Shown: piece after piece, positions 44,094 to 55,958 of the stretch
Position numbering within the stretch: position 1 is the stretch's first letter
How the letters are laid out: each line of letters begins with the position of its first letter
Assembly: GCA_964035015.1 (NCBI GenBank)
Contig: OZ036010.1
Span: 8,394,173 to 8,458,172, forward strand
DNA from: Corallium rubrum
Lineage: Eukaryota > Cnidaria > Anthozoa > Scleralcyonacea > Coralliidae
Reading direction: 5' to 3'
DNA: 64,000 nucleotides
Made by a program: the position numbers and the translations under genes
Notes under the pieces: model-generated
Told to the model about the DNA's origin: nothing
Databases searched by the model: none
Seen by the model: the letters and a program-made list of their open reading frames with translations, nothing else

Positions 44094-44553
44094 GCCTATG
44101 AAACGAAAATTATTTAAGTCTATCTTATTTGAAAGAACATTTAATATGATAGTAACATCTTTTGAAGTTTTTCGTTTCCTTGCTTCGTTCTTGAGATATT
44201 TCAGTTTGTACGATATGCAAATTAAACATTTTAACGTCACATGTGCATAATGAGTTATTGAAAAACGTTATATATCTTTGCTATTATCGAACCAAAATAA
44301 TTCGAGGGAAACATGTGCGTGTGTTTCGCCCAGAACACTAAACATGTAGATTGTCAGGGATTATACTTAACAATAGCAAAGATATATAACGTTTTTCGAT
44401 AACTCACTATGCACGTATGACGTTGCATCAAACCGACGAAATATCTCAAGAACGAAGCAAGGAAACGAAAAACTGCAAAATATGTTACTCTATCATTTTA
44501 AATGTTCTTTCAAATAAGACAAACGTTAATTTTCGTTTCAAAGACACTTTAAG
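44094..44553. repeat. Foldback (MITE-like) element
   Basis: Arms about 44094-44275 and 44365-44553 are inverted copies. Shared words include ACGAAAATTA/TAATTTTCGT, TCTTGAGATATTTC, and AAAAACGTTATATATCTTTGC next to the loop. The spacer is about 90 bp. No coding capacity. Confidence 0.85.
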
Positions 44554-45060
44554 CAACAACAATAACCGCGAAATTTTTCTGGAGTATGCAAATGACAGAA
44601 GAAATTGAACATTTACGCAATACCTTCTACAGAAAACAAAAACGGCTACAAAATGGTTAGAGTAGAAATTATATTAATGGCGAGTGAGTCAGTTGGTCGA
44701 CCGCAGTTGGAGGCAGCCATAGGACTTCTCTTTCGATGGCTACTACTCTAACGCAGGGTTGGTGCCACTCCTATTCCAGATGGTGTTGATTTGATTAACG
44801 AGTTGCGTATAAACGCACCAAGAATACAAGGAATGCGTGAACAAAACATACAATAAGACAAAAATATTTTCGTGGTTGCAACCATGTTCTAAAACGGTTA
44901 GGATCACTCTTGTTTTGTGGCTCATGGGATATAGTGTCCACAGCATGATGTATAGAAAGTCACGTGCTGTATAGAAAGGGCCACTTGTGTCCGTTCTCTA
45001 TAGGGCAGTCGATGTTGATAAGCCAATAATAGCAGGGCCGTGTGTATTTGTAACATAGAA
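44554..45060. other. No recognisable gene
   Basis: A short intron stretch between the foldback and the Gypsy fragment. Nothing stands out. Confidence 0.5.
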
Positions 45061-46282
45061 CTACGCAGCAGAACTTTTCCCCTTGAACTCGCAGTCAATG
45101 GCTACGATACCATGGTGGTTTATTCTTGACCCTCCGTATGCAGTAAGGATGATGTCTGATGAATTTGTTGCTCCCTTCTTGGGGTTGCCATTCTCGTCAA
45201 TGTTTTGTGGGTACATTGCATTGATATAATCGTATAGGAAGTATATTTCCTTGCGCACCGGTGTCTAGCTTAGCTTTAAGTGATGTTTTAGCTTGGGCTG
45301 CAGTGTTCAAATCGATGCTCACTGTAACAAATACTTCATCCTTGCTTGCTTTTGATTCTTGGTAGTCAACGTTTGCTATTGATTGACTCGAAAGTGATTG
45401 ACTCGAATTTCGACATTGTAGGGTCATTTTCTTCTTTGTCAATAGGGTGGATTTGGCTCCTTAGTCCTTTGGATCTACATACTTGTGCAAAATGGTTGGG
45501 TTTTCTACATGTGCGACAGAGTTGTCCTTTTGCTGGGCATTCTCTGACCTGTTGTGTCTGCGATCACAATTTCCACATTGGGTTGTTGTTTGCTGATAGT
45601 AAATTTGGCCTTGTGACAGAATTGGTTCCTTCAATCTCTGATTGTAGCCGTCTTGGGTTCGCTGCTTGATAATGTGAATGCGTTCTTCCTTATTCTCAGC
45701 AGACATGGTTTTAAGTTGAGCTTGAGAAGTCTCATAAGTTCTTGCAATTCGCATGGCTTGCTCCAGTGTGAGCTCGGCTCCCTCCATTATCAGCTTTTCT
45801 CTCTCTTTGTTTTACTTAGTCCCGAAGACTATTCGATCTCTAACCATTTCATTCTTATCGTGAAATTCGCAGTGTTGGGCAAGAAGTTGTAATTCGGTTA
45901 TGAAATGTTCCACTGCTCTGCCAGGCCTTCAACTTTGTTATAAAATTTATATCGAGTAAACACAGGATTTGCCTTCGGGTTAACATGCTTCTCAAAGCGA
46001 TCATAATAAGTCTTTAATTTACCTTTATCTTCTTCTGCGATATCTGTCCATGTGTTGAGTATATCTCTACCTTTTTGTCTTACCCAGATGAGTAAATAGC
46101 TGCATTTCTCGGCTTCGTTTTTTGACTTGAGCGAGCCAGAGAACATCAGCCCGACATATTGCTTAAAACGTCGCCAATTTTCTTTGAGGGTTTCGCCGTC
46201 CCGTTGCATAACAGGAGTTTCCACTCCACTCAGTGCCATGACTATAAAGTATTCTCGAATTCTAACTACACTCCTGACACCA
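45061..46282 (-). pseudogene. Gypsy-like gag-protease fragment
   Basis: Minus-strand pieces in three frames. Gag from ATG 46239 (MALSGVETPVMQRDGETLKE) contains WRRFKQYVG and a KCSYLLIWVRQKGRDILNTW segment. A nucleocapsid-like piece (45787-45461) has CGNCDRRH with a degraded knuckle. A protease piece (45442 down) has AKLDTGAQGNILP. RT, RNase H and integrase are absent beyond 45061. The order and motifs fit a Ty3/Gypsy element. Multiple frame changes show it is dead. Just upstream of Gag a TGGTGTCAGGAGTG after TTACA could be the LTR end and primer site. Confidence 0.75.
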
Positions 46283-46450
46283 TGTAATATTCTCCAGCTT
46301 TACGATTTAAGATACAAGTATTTTAATCTGAACTCACTGAGAGTACAAAAAGTACAAAACTGAAATCGACAACCCAACGAGCCTGAACCTCGTGGGAGGT
46401 CTAAACCAGAAGTATCTATAAAGTATCTAATCATTACGGGAAATAATGAA
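46283..46450 (-). repeat. Possible remnant of the Gypsy 5' LTR
   Basis: Sequence ending (minus strand) ...ATATTACA just before the proposed primer-binding site. The other LTR is not in the window, so limits are uncertain. Confidence 0.35.
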
Positions 46451-46458
46451 AATAATAG

Positions 46459-49090
46459 CCGTTTAAAGTCCTCTACACTTCCATGTATTGGTTTAATAAA
46501 TGCTCGTTCGTTATTTCCTACGGTTGACCAACTTACATCACTTTTAGATAATAACCAAATGGATTTAGTGGCTATAACAGAGTCGTGGTTACACAAGAAC
46601 ATTGATGATAACCTGATATCAATCAATGGTTATAATATTCACCATAATGATCGTGTAAATGGCCGGGGTGGTGGTGTGTGTGTTTATTCTTTGCAACACA
46701 TTCCTTGCCAACGAAGATTTGATCTCGAAAATCCAAACTTTGAATGCCTGTGGTTATGGATCCGTCCTACACGTCTACCGAGGCCTCTTTCGGCCATTGT
46801 AGTTTGTGTTGTGTATAACCCCCTGGCAGAACTGCTCAAGAACAGCGTGACCTCGACGAATATTTGATGAATACAACAGATTCTGTCCGGAAGAGCTATA
46901 CCCTGACTGTGGAGTGGTATCATAATTCTCGGCGACTTTAATAATTTTGACATTTCCAATCTAATCACCAGCCTTAGTCTAAAGCAAATAGTTCCTCCTT
47001 CCCACAAGGGGAGTAGCTACTCTTGATCTTATAGTTACGAATTTACATAATTTAAATGACAAACCGTGTATACTTGCCCCGCTTGGATCTTCTGACCATA
47101 ATATAGTACAATGGTTTCCTAGTGTAAACGACAATATGAGTAAGTTATACACTAAACCGATTAAGCGTTTGGTACGTCGCTACCCACGGTCTTCCGTCGA
47201 TGCCTTTGGTCGATGGGCTAGTACGCACCATTGGTTTGGTGAACTTGGTCCAAACCCCTCCATAGATGACCTCGCTAACTCTTTTTTGTCCCAGGTGTCT
47301 ACGGCGCTTGACAGATTTATCCCACTGAAGTCTATGAGGTTTTGCCATTCCGACAAGCCGTGGATGTCAGCGTCCGTTAAGCAACTTATTAGTGACCGTC
47401 AAAGAACCTTCCATATTGGAAATGTACATCAATGGCGGATGCTTAAGTATAAAGTCCAAACCGAAATCCCCTCAAGGAAGAAGTTGTATTACAGGAATAA
47501 AGTTCAACATCTTAAGAAAGACGACTGTCGAATGTGGTGGAAGGTTGTTAATAAAATGTCTGGCTGATCTGAAAAGAGGTCAAGTTTCGCTCTTGAAAAG
47601 GATGGCAAGTTGCTACTAGATCTGGAACTGGTCAATAGTCTGAACAATTTCTATGCTTCTGTCAACGCGGATATCCCATCGCTCGACCTTACCACGCTAC
47701 CAGCTTATCACCCCGCTGCTGACCAAGTGCCTTATATTGAACCTCACGAGGTCTGTAAGAAGCTCTTAGCCGTCAATGCTTCTAAGGCATGTGATCTGGA
47801 TAATATACCAGCTCGCGTCCTGAAGGAATTTGCATACGTATTTGCACAACCAGTTGCAAGCATTTTCAATACATCACTTTCATCCGGGATAGTTCCAAAT
47901 ATATGGAAAGATTCAAATATTACTCCGATCCCAAAAATCCAGCAACCAGTTAGTGAGGGTGACACCAGACCTATATCATTAACGGCATGCCTTTCTAAAG
48001 TTCTTGAAGATTTTGTTGTCCGATGGATGATTTCAGATGTCAAGGGTAAAATCGACCCACAACAGTTCGGTTGTTTGAAAGGATCATCTACCACCTATTG
48101 CCTCCTTGACATGTTACATTGTTGGCTTTCCCACCTGGATTCCGCTGGTCGATACCTTCGTTTATGCTTTTTGGATTTCTCCAAGGCTTTCGACCGAATT
48201 GGCCACAATGTTTTCATTCAAAAACTTGTAGATATTGGAGTTAGGAGATCTTTAATTCCGTGGATTGCAAATTTTCTGTCAGGGCGAAGGCAGTGTGTCA
48301 GACTTGGTAAAGCCGTCTCTGGTTGGTTACCAGTCAACGCCGGAGTTCCTCAAGGAACGAAATTGGGTCTAATTTTGTTCTTAATTATGGCCAACGATTT
48401 GCAATGCACATCAGGGAAATCTGGAATTTGGAAATTTGTTGACGATGTTTCCATCTCTGAAACTCTATCAAGAAATGTTGAGTTGTCTGTAATCCAGTCG
48501 GATCTAAATTCCGTTAGCGCTAAATTCCGTGATGAAACTCAATGCCAAAAAATGTAAAGAGATGCAAATTTGTTTCTTTAGGGAACAACCTGAACTTCGA
48601 AGTCTACACATTGGAAACCAAGTTTTGGAATCTGTATCATCACACAAAGTTCTTGTTCTGAGTCGGGGAGGCATTCCACCGCATGACCTCATCACCATTT
48701 ATTACGCATTGATCCGCTCTATTTTAGAATACCCCTGTACTGTTTGGCATTGTAGTCTCCCCAGGTACTTGTCTGAAGAGGTAGAGAAAATTCAAAAACG
48801 AGCGCTGAGGATTATATTACCAGGCCGATCATACAGCGAGGCACTGGCAGCACTCCAGTGTCCTAGGCTTGATAAACGTCGAACAGATCTTTGTGAGAGA
48901 ACTATCAAGAAGATAGTGTCAGGCGACCGGTTATCGTGTCATCTTACCAGACGAGAGAAAACGCGCATGAATATAATTTAAGGAACACCGGCCATTTTTC
49001 CTCTTTTAAATGTAGGACCGATAGATTTAATAACAGTTTTTTCCCAAGTATGATCCGTGTTTTAAATAAATATTGATAATATTGTATATA
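46459..49090 (+). pseudogene. LINE B (endonuclease plus RT), multiply broken
   Basis: An apurinic-type endonuclease start is visible: CIGLINARSF, DLVAITESWLH (Mg-binding Glu), GRGGGVCVY. Frame changes follow near 46860 and 46900. The linker (47136-47567) has PWMSASVKQLI. RT (47610-48557) contains DTRPISLTACLSKVLEDF, FLDFSKAFDRI, AGVPQGTKLG and catalytic FVDDVSISE. The last frame (48529-48981) holds the thumb (RSILEYPCTVWH). It is closely related to LINE A. The 3' end is AT-rich near 49090. The order EN-RT marks a CR1/L2/Jockey-group non-LTR element. Confidence 0.82.
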
Positions 49091-49194
49091 ATCTTAAACC
49101 ATATAGATGTAACCATTATATATTTATAGTCGTAGATACTTATTGTAAATTATTCTCTTTGCAACCTAGCCCCACGTGAATATAGTAATATTTT

Positions 49195-50310
49195 TATTTA
49201 TATTTTTTTTCGGTCCGTATCTTACCAAATCCTGCTTTCTGATTGGTTAACGAGCGGTCCGTATGAGCCCGTACGGACCGCTAGAGATAATTTTTTAATG
49301 TGTTTTATAGGCCGTAAAATTGATCGATTTTCATAACTATTTCGCTTGCCACAGAAAAAATATATTCAACAGAGAGCTACGGGGATGCAAATGAGTTTTA
49401 TTATCCAAATGGCTTTGACAACTTCGTGGGAAAACAGCGAATTTTAAAAGAAAGCGATAATGCTGTGAAAAAGCAAAATTTCAGCGAGCGACATTTATAA
49501 AGTTTTAAAGTATTATTGCATGCTCAACGACGTATGAAAACAGTTTAAAACAATAGGCAAAACATACATAAACTTGTAAACACAGTATTTTGAATCACTA
49601 AATGAAACAATATAGAAGTATATATTAAAAAAAACATACCACGAGAGGACAGAAAAGCTGAAACCTTTTGATACTAAACTGTCATTCTTCTGTTGTCCAA
49701 CTATACTCAACAAAACCGCTACAAGTCTTTACCCTTTAGTGAAATATTTTCCACATGCCAACCTCGTATCTTGTCATGTCTTTGAAAAAAGTTTCAAATG
49801 GCTTCTTACAAGCATTTTCGTCTTCAAACTCAAACGACCCACTTTCAATTTCCATGCAGTCAGCCGAGTATTGAAAACAATTTTCCAAGCGAACAGCCAA
49901 AAACGAGCAAGCGACGAAGAATGACGAAGAATCTTTATCAATTAACTTTAAAAACACTAGATCTTCAAGTTTTGACTGTTTTTTCATCACAAAAGATGTT
50001 CCAAGCTTCCCGGTCAGACTGCTTGTCGGCAGTTGTTTACTGTCGAACGATAAACTTTGGACTTTTGATATCACGTGAATGTCATCTCGATTACGCAATT
50101 TAATTATGTTAATTTACCTAATTATGTAAATTATAAATCGTACGATTAATTAAAAAAATAAATATGTTATTTACTGTTTTGGTCGGTCCGTATAGAGAAA
50201 TATTTCCCTCGGTATCAAAACGACCCTCGGCTGGGGCCTCGGGCAGTTTTTGAGACCTCGGGAAATATTTCTCTATACGGACCTCCCAGCCGGTAAATAA
50301 CATATATATA
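49195..50310. mobile_element. Unclassified repeat bounded by CGGTCCGTAT words
   Basis: The left edge has TCGGTCCGTATC and then CGGTCCGTATGAGCCCGTACGGACCG. The right edge is a hairpin with 24-bp arms (50193-50216 and about 50261-50284; GGTCCGTATAGAGAAATATT) around a GGGCCTCGGG-type loop. Between them lies one coding-like minus-strand ORF. It may be a non-autonomous DNA element carrying a captured gene. No transposase is seen. Confidence 0.4.
49736..50098 (-). CDS. Hypothetical protein (120 aa) inside the CGGTCCGTAT repeat
   Basis: An intact frame, MRNRDDIHVISKVQSLSFDS to a C-terminus KDMTRYEVGMWKIFH. Composition is protein-like: acidic and aromatic rich, GKLGTSFVMKKQSKLEDL near the middle, FEFEDENACKKPFETFF near the end. 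No signal peptide or membrane segment is seen. I do not recognise a family. It is positioned between the inverted edges of the surrounding repeat, so it may be part of it. It could also be a single exon. Confidence 0.4.
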   Translation of the reverse strand: MRNRDDIHVISKVQSLSFDSKQLPTSSLTGKLGTSFVMKKQSKLEDLVFLKLIDKDSSSFFVACSFLAVRLENCFQYSADCMEIESGSFEFEDENACKKPFETFFKDMTRYEVGMWKIFH

Positions 50311-50389
50311 TTTTATATATTTTATGTAAACATATTGTAATTCATTTTATTATGCGATGATGTGTCCTTAAGCATGATTTATTATAATT

Positions 50390-50404
50390 ATAATTATTAT
50401 TATA

Positions 50405-50471
<67 letters not shown>

Positions 50472-50490
50472 GTATTATCATTATCATCAT
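50390..50490. repeat. (ATT)n microsatellite
   Basis: TTATTA repeats of about 85 bp, followed by TTATCATCATCAT. Confidence 0.95.
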
Positions 50491-51045
50491 CATGGGAAGT
50501 GAAAGAAGTGAAAATTAACTATCAAATTAAGTGACCATTTTAAAACATGCAGGCACGCACAACGGCGGTGCCAAATACTAACTTCTGTTTAACAGAAAAT
50601 TTATGAACAAAAAATCTGAACTGATCTCCAAATGCCATCACGAGAACAAATTTTATGCAAATAACGCTAACCTTTTACTATAATTTAAGCGCAACTTTTT
50701 ATCGTAATTTATTTATTCCGAAGATCGCCACCTGGCGTAAAACTCTGAGAACAGGAATCCTCCTCTTCAAGATTAAGATATACTATTTGGTCTCATGACG
50801 GCATTTGGATATGAGTTTAGATCTTTTGTTCAGAAGAAATTGTTTAAACATCTTAAAAAGTTGGACCACTTGATTTCATAATTGTTTTTCATTTCCTTCA
50901 ATTTCCACCTATCCAGACCAGACTCGCGGAACGAGTTGATATGGTTGTTGTAACTTATATCTTGTTTTGAATTGGTTTTACGTCATGCTGACATCTAGAC
51001 TTAGATATCATGGTCTTTGCTGGTGCATGACAACTAGAGGCTTAA
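50491..51045. other. No recognisable gene
   Basis: Intron sequence upstream of the second OGG1 exon. Only short frames without motifs are present. Confidence 0.5.
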
Positions 51046-51412
51046 TAGACGGGATTGTCAGTGTGGTTTGTTCACATGAGGCGAGCTATATCTGGGGCAG
51101 GGTTATCCCTATCCTCCGAGATATCTCAAAGTCAAACGGTTTACTTAACTTAAACATGGAAATGAACTGTTATAAATAATCCGTTACATAAAACCGAGAT
51201 GACTGGGGAGATAGGGATAACTCTGTTTGAGAGTTAGGGTAACCCTATGGCCAGAGTTATCTCGTCTCCTTGTGAACGCTTCCACCCGCGTTATCTTGAT
51301 GTGGTTATCCGGGATAACTCGGAGTATAGCATTCACATGAAGTTATAAGGTTATCTCGGGGGCTAGTGATAACTCGATAGTTGCATTTTATCGTGTGAAA
51401 CAGGGCCAATTT
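51046..51412. repeat. MITE-like element rich in GGGATAACT words
   Basis: Inverted variants of GTTATCCCTATC and GATAGGGATAAC recur (about 51101 and 51211), with TGTTCACATGA at the left edge and TCGTGTGAAACAGG at the right edge. It resembles the element at 30-409 in style. It ends about 70 bp before the OGG1 acceptor. Confidence 0.45.
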
Positions 51413-51483
51413 TGACCTAATCATAACCTTAGAATAAATATCAATCAATTTTACCTTTACCTGGTTCTTTCTGTATGGTTTAG

Positions 51484-51533
51484 GTGATTACTTTCGTCAA
51501 ATATTTGGTGAACACGCTGGCTGGGCAAATTCT
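51484..51533 (+). CDS. OGG1: OGG1, 8-oxoguanine DNA glycosylase, downstream exon
   Basis: A 50-nt exon between TATGGTTTAG| and |GTAAGTAT. Joined in phase to the exon at 8317-8496, its 17 codons read GDYFRQIFGEHAGWANS, matching the conserved F-F/Y-x-x-x-G-x-x-A-G-W-A segment that follows the catalytic Asp in OGG1. The donor leaves phase 0. The remaining C-terminal exon(s) are not seen before 64000, so the next intron may also be long. The exon is short, and the identification depends on the motif plus matching phase. Confidence 0.85.
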
Positions 51534-52389
51534 GTAAGTATAAAAACCAATTTGCCTATACATGTAGGTTATCTACAGAGAAGAAGAGATACAGAGGAGA
51601 GAAATGAGAGAAACACGCCCTTATTGAGGCTTGCTAATATTTATGTACAAAGAGCCATCATGGTTTTCAAACTTTTAAATATCCAAGCCATGCATTGAGC
51701 TGTACGTGATATTTCTATAGTTAGTCGTTTTTAAACATACTGCCATGATCAATGAGAATTTCTACGTTATTTACACGAGAGAAATAAGTCAGTGTTACAC
51801 GCCCTGAGTTTCCATGCAAGTTATCTCGCAATAATAATAACTCTTCCCACGTTTTATGTAGATTTTTTGCGTCTTATAACATGTAGCTGTAAGACAATTC
51901 TGCATAAAACCGCGTCTTATCAGCTTTCACATAAATAATCCTAACTAATATCAGCGTTGATTTAATCATTTATGATACTTTTCGTTAGGAGTGGTACGAT
52001 AATTCCTGATATTTTCATCATCTCGTGTATTATGCATGCTTTACCAAGGCTGTTACGCACAGTAGATACCTTATAAAGCCAGTTGCAATTGCATCTTTTA
52101 CAATATATATTCAAATCTGACTCGCTCTTTCCCTTCACAACCGTCTGAACAATCTCAGACCACTTGCGCTTAAAGTGCCTATGTCACGTTTGGGGATTTT
52201 ACATATTCGTAATATTTGGATCTTCCTGAGCAAAATCATAATATATCTTGTCAGCCGAAAATTTCAACTTCATTGAGCTTTTCGCTGCTAAAGTTATCGG
52301 ATGTGATGTCCAGTAACTTTGACAGCAAAAAAGTCCATGAAGATGAAATTTTCGGCTGACAAGCCATATTCCCCCTAGCCTAGTGAGGG
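51534..52389. other. Following OGG1 intron, with small foldback
   Basis: No gene is seen. Bases 52247-52273 and 52337-52363 are inverted copies (CTTGTCAGCCGAAA), a small foldback of about 115 bp. Confidence 0.6.
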
Positions 52390-52462
52390 TGCTAATCTCG
52401 ACACGCGTGGAGTTCACTTACACGCGAAATTACACGCAAGTGGGAAAGAAATTCTGCCAGAT

Positions 52463-52530
<68 letters not shown>
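52390..52530 (+). repeat. Dispersed element terminus plus (TA)n
   Basis: The sequence GGTGCTAATCTCGACACGCG to GAGTGGGAAAGAAATTCTGC-like text, then (TA)n at 52467-52530. It matches 12590-12674 and the inverse of 42062-42127. LINE C starts directly after the TA tract. Confidence 0.8.
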
Positions 52531-55015
<2,485 letters not shown>

Positions 55016-55260
55016 AAATATATGTTTACAACACGAGCGGCCGTGTTGTATTGAATTATGAATAAATAGTAATATGAATAAATAGTAAAAATCCCTTTGG
55101 GATAATCATATTGAGATGCTAATTAGTTACAAGCACTAGTGGTTTGTATGGGGTTTACAGGGGTATACATGTGACGTAATTTCTGAAATTGGATTGGCTG
55201 CAAAACTCATGAATTATTAATGAATTTCACAAATATATTATATATATATATATATATATA
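55016..55260. other. No recognisable gene
   Basis: A short AT-rich stretch with a duplicated AATAAATAGTAATATG word and a TA tract (55237-55261) before the retrozyme array. Confidence 0.5.
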
Positions 55261-55310
55261 TAACTACAGACGGTACCGTTTTGGCCTTTTGGGCCTCATC
55301 AGTGTAGTGC
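55261..55310 (-). ncRNA. Hammerhead ribozyme, unit 1 (likely inactive)
   Basis: Same fold as unit 2, but the minus strand has AAAA in place of GAAA after stem II. That changes the invariant G12 to A. This residue is the general base of hammerhead cleavage, so loss of activity is expected. Confidence 0.8.
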
Positions 55311-55490
55311 TGATGAGCAGGATGAAGGTAACTCCTATTTAAGTCACCTTTGGTGCCTCACAAATTGTGGGACATCAAAAGCATGCTAGAGCGCTCAAAC
55401 TGCAAGCAGTGAGCGTGCGCACAATCCGTAAGCAGCAATGGCTCATCCTGTAGAGCGCTCAATATGACCTAAAGGCCATAGAGCGATATC

Positions 55491-55540
55491 TAACTACAGA
55501 CGGTACCGTTTCGGCCTTTTGGGCCTCATCAGTGTAGTGC
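55491..55540 (-). ncRNA. Type I hammerhead ribozyme, unit 2 (consensus core)
   Basis: Minus strand: stem I strand ACTACA, core CTGATGA, stem II GGCC-CAAAA-GGCC, core GAA, stem III ACGG-TA-CCGT, cleavage residue C, then stem I strand TGTAGT. All invariant residues are present and all three helices pair perfectly. The predicted cleavage lies between 55498 and 55499. Together with unit 3 it would release a 230-nt RNA. Confidence 0.9.
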
Positions 55541-55720
55541 TGATGAGCAGGATGAAGGTAACTCCTATTTAAGTCACCTTTGGTGCCTCACAAATTGTGG
55601 GACATCAAAACCATGCCAGAGCGCTCAAAGTGCAAGCAGTGAGCGTGCGCACAATGCGTAAGCAGCAATGGCTCATCCTGTAGAGCGCTCAATATGACCT
55701 AAAGGCCATAGAGCGATATC

Positions 55721-55770
55721 TAACTACAGACAGTACCGTTTCGGCCTTTTGGGCCTCATCAGTGTAGTGC
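55721..55770 (-). ncRNA. Type I hammerhead ribozyme, unit 3
   Basis: Core identical to unit 2. Stem III has one change that gives a G:U pair (ACGG-TA-CTGT). It is probably still able to fold. Predicted cleavage between 55728 and 55729. Confidence 0.87.
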
Positions 55771-55882
55771 TGATGAGCAGGATGAAGGTAACTCCTATTT
55801 AAGTCACCTTTGGTGCCTCACAAATTGTGGGACATCAAAACCATGCCAGAGCGCTCAACTGCAAGCAGTGAGCATGCGCACA

Positions 55883-55884
<2 letters not shown>

Positions 55885-55954
<70 letters not shown>
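55885..55954. repeat. (TA)n microsatellite
   Basis: A TA tract between the truncated third retrozyme unit and the 3' end of LINE D. Confidence 0.95.

Positions 55955-55958
<4 letters not shown>

Larger units (their letters stand above)
8497..51483 (+). other. OGG1 intron of about 43 kb filled with mobile elements
   Basis: The donor at 8497 (GTAAG) and the acceptor ending at 51483 (GTTTAG) bound a phase-1 intron of 42,987 bp. It contains the Polinton, at least three Penelope families, a BEL/Pao element, LINEs, a Gypsy fragment and foldback repeats. That the two exons belong to one transcript is inferred from phase and from the order of conserved OGG1 residues. Confidence 0.8.
55261..55884 (-). 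mobile_element. Retrozyme-like tandem array (230-bp units, minus strand)
   Basis: Units start at 55261, 55491 and 55721 (period exactly 230; third unit partial, ending at a TA tract). Each contains, on the minus strand, a type I hammerhead ribozyme. Metazoan retrozymes are tandem repeats of 170-400 bp with one hammerhead per unit, transcribed, self-cleaved and circularised, and thought to be mobilised by Penelope-type RT. The unit has no ORF. A 41-bp piece of the same unit lies at 58263-58303. Confidence 0.85.

Noticed and set aside
51572..51700. Further OGG1 exon after 51533
   Set aside because: An acceptor-like CTACAG is followed by a frame (RRRDTEERNERN) that does not resemble OGG1.
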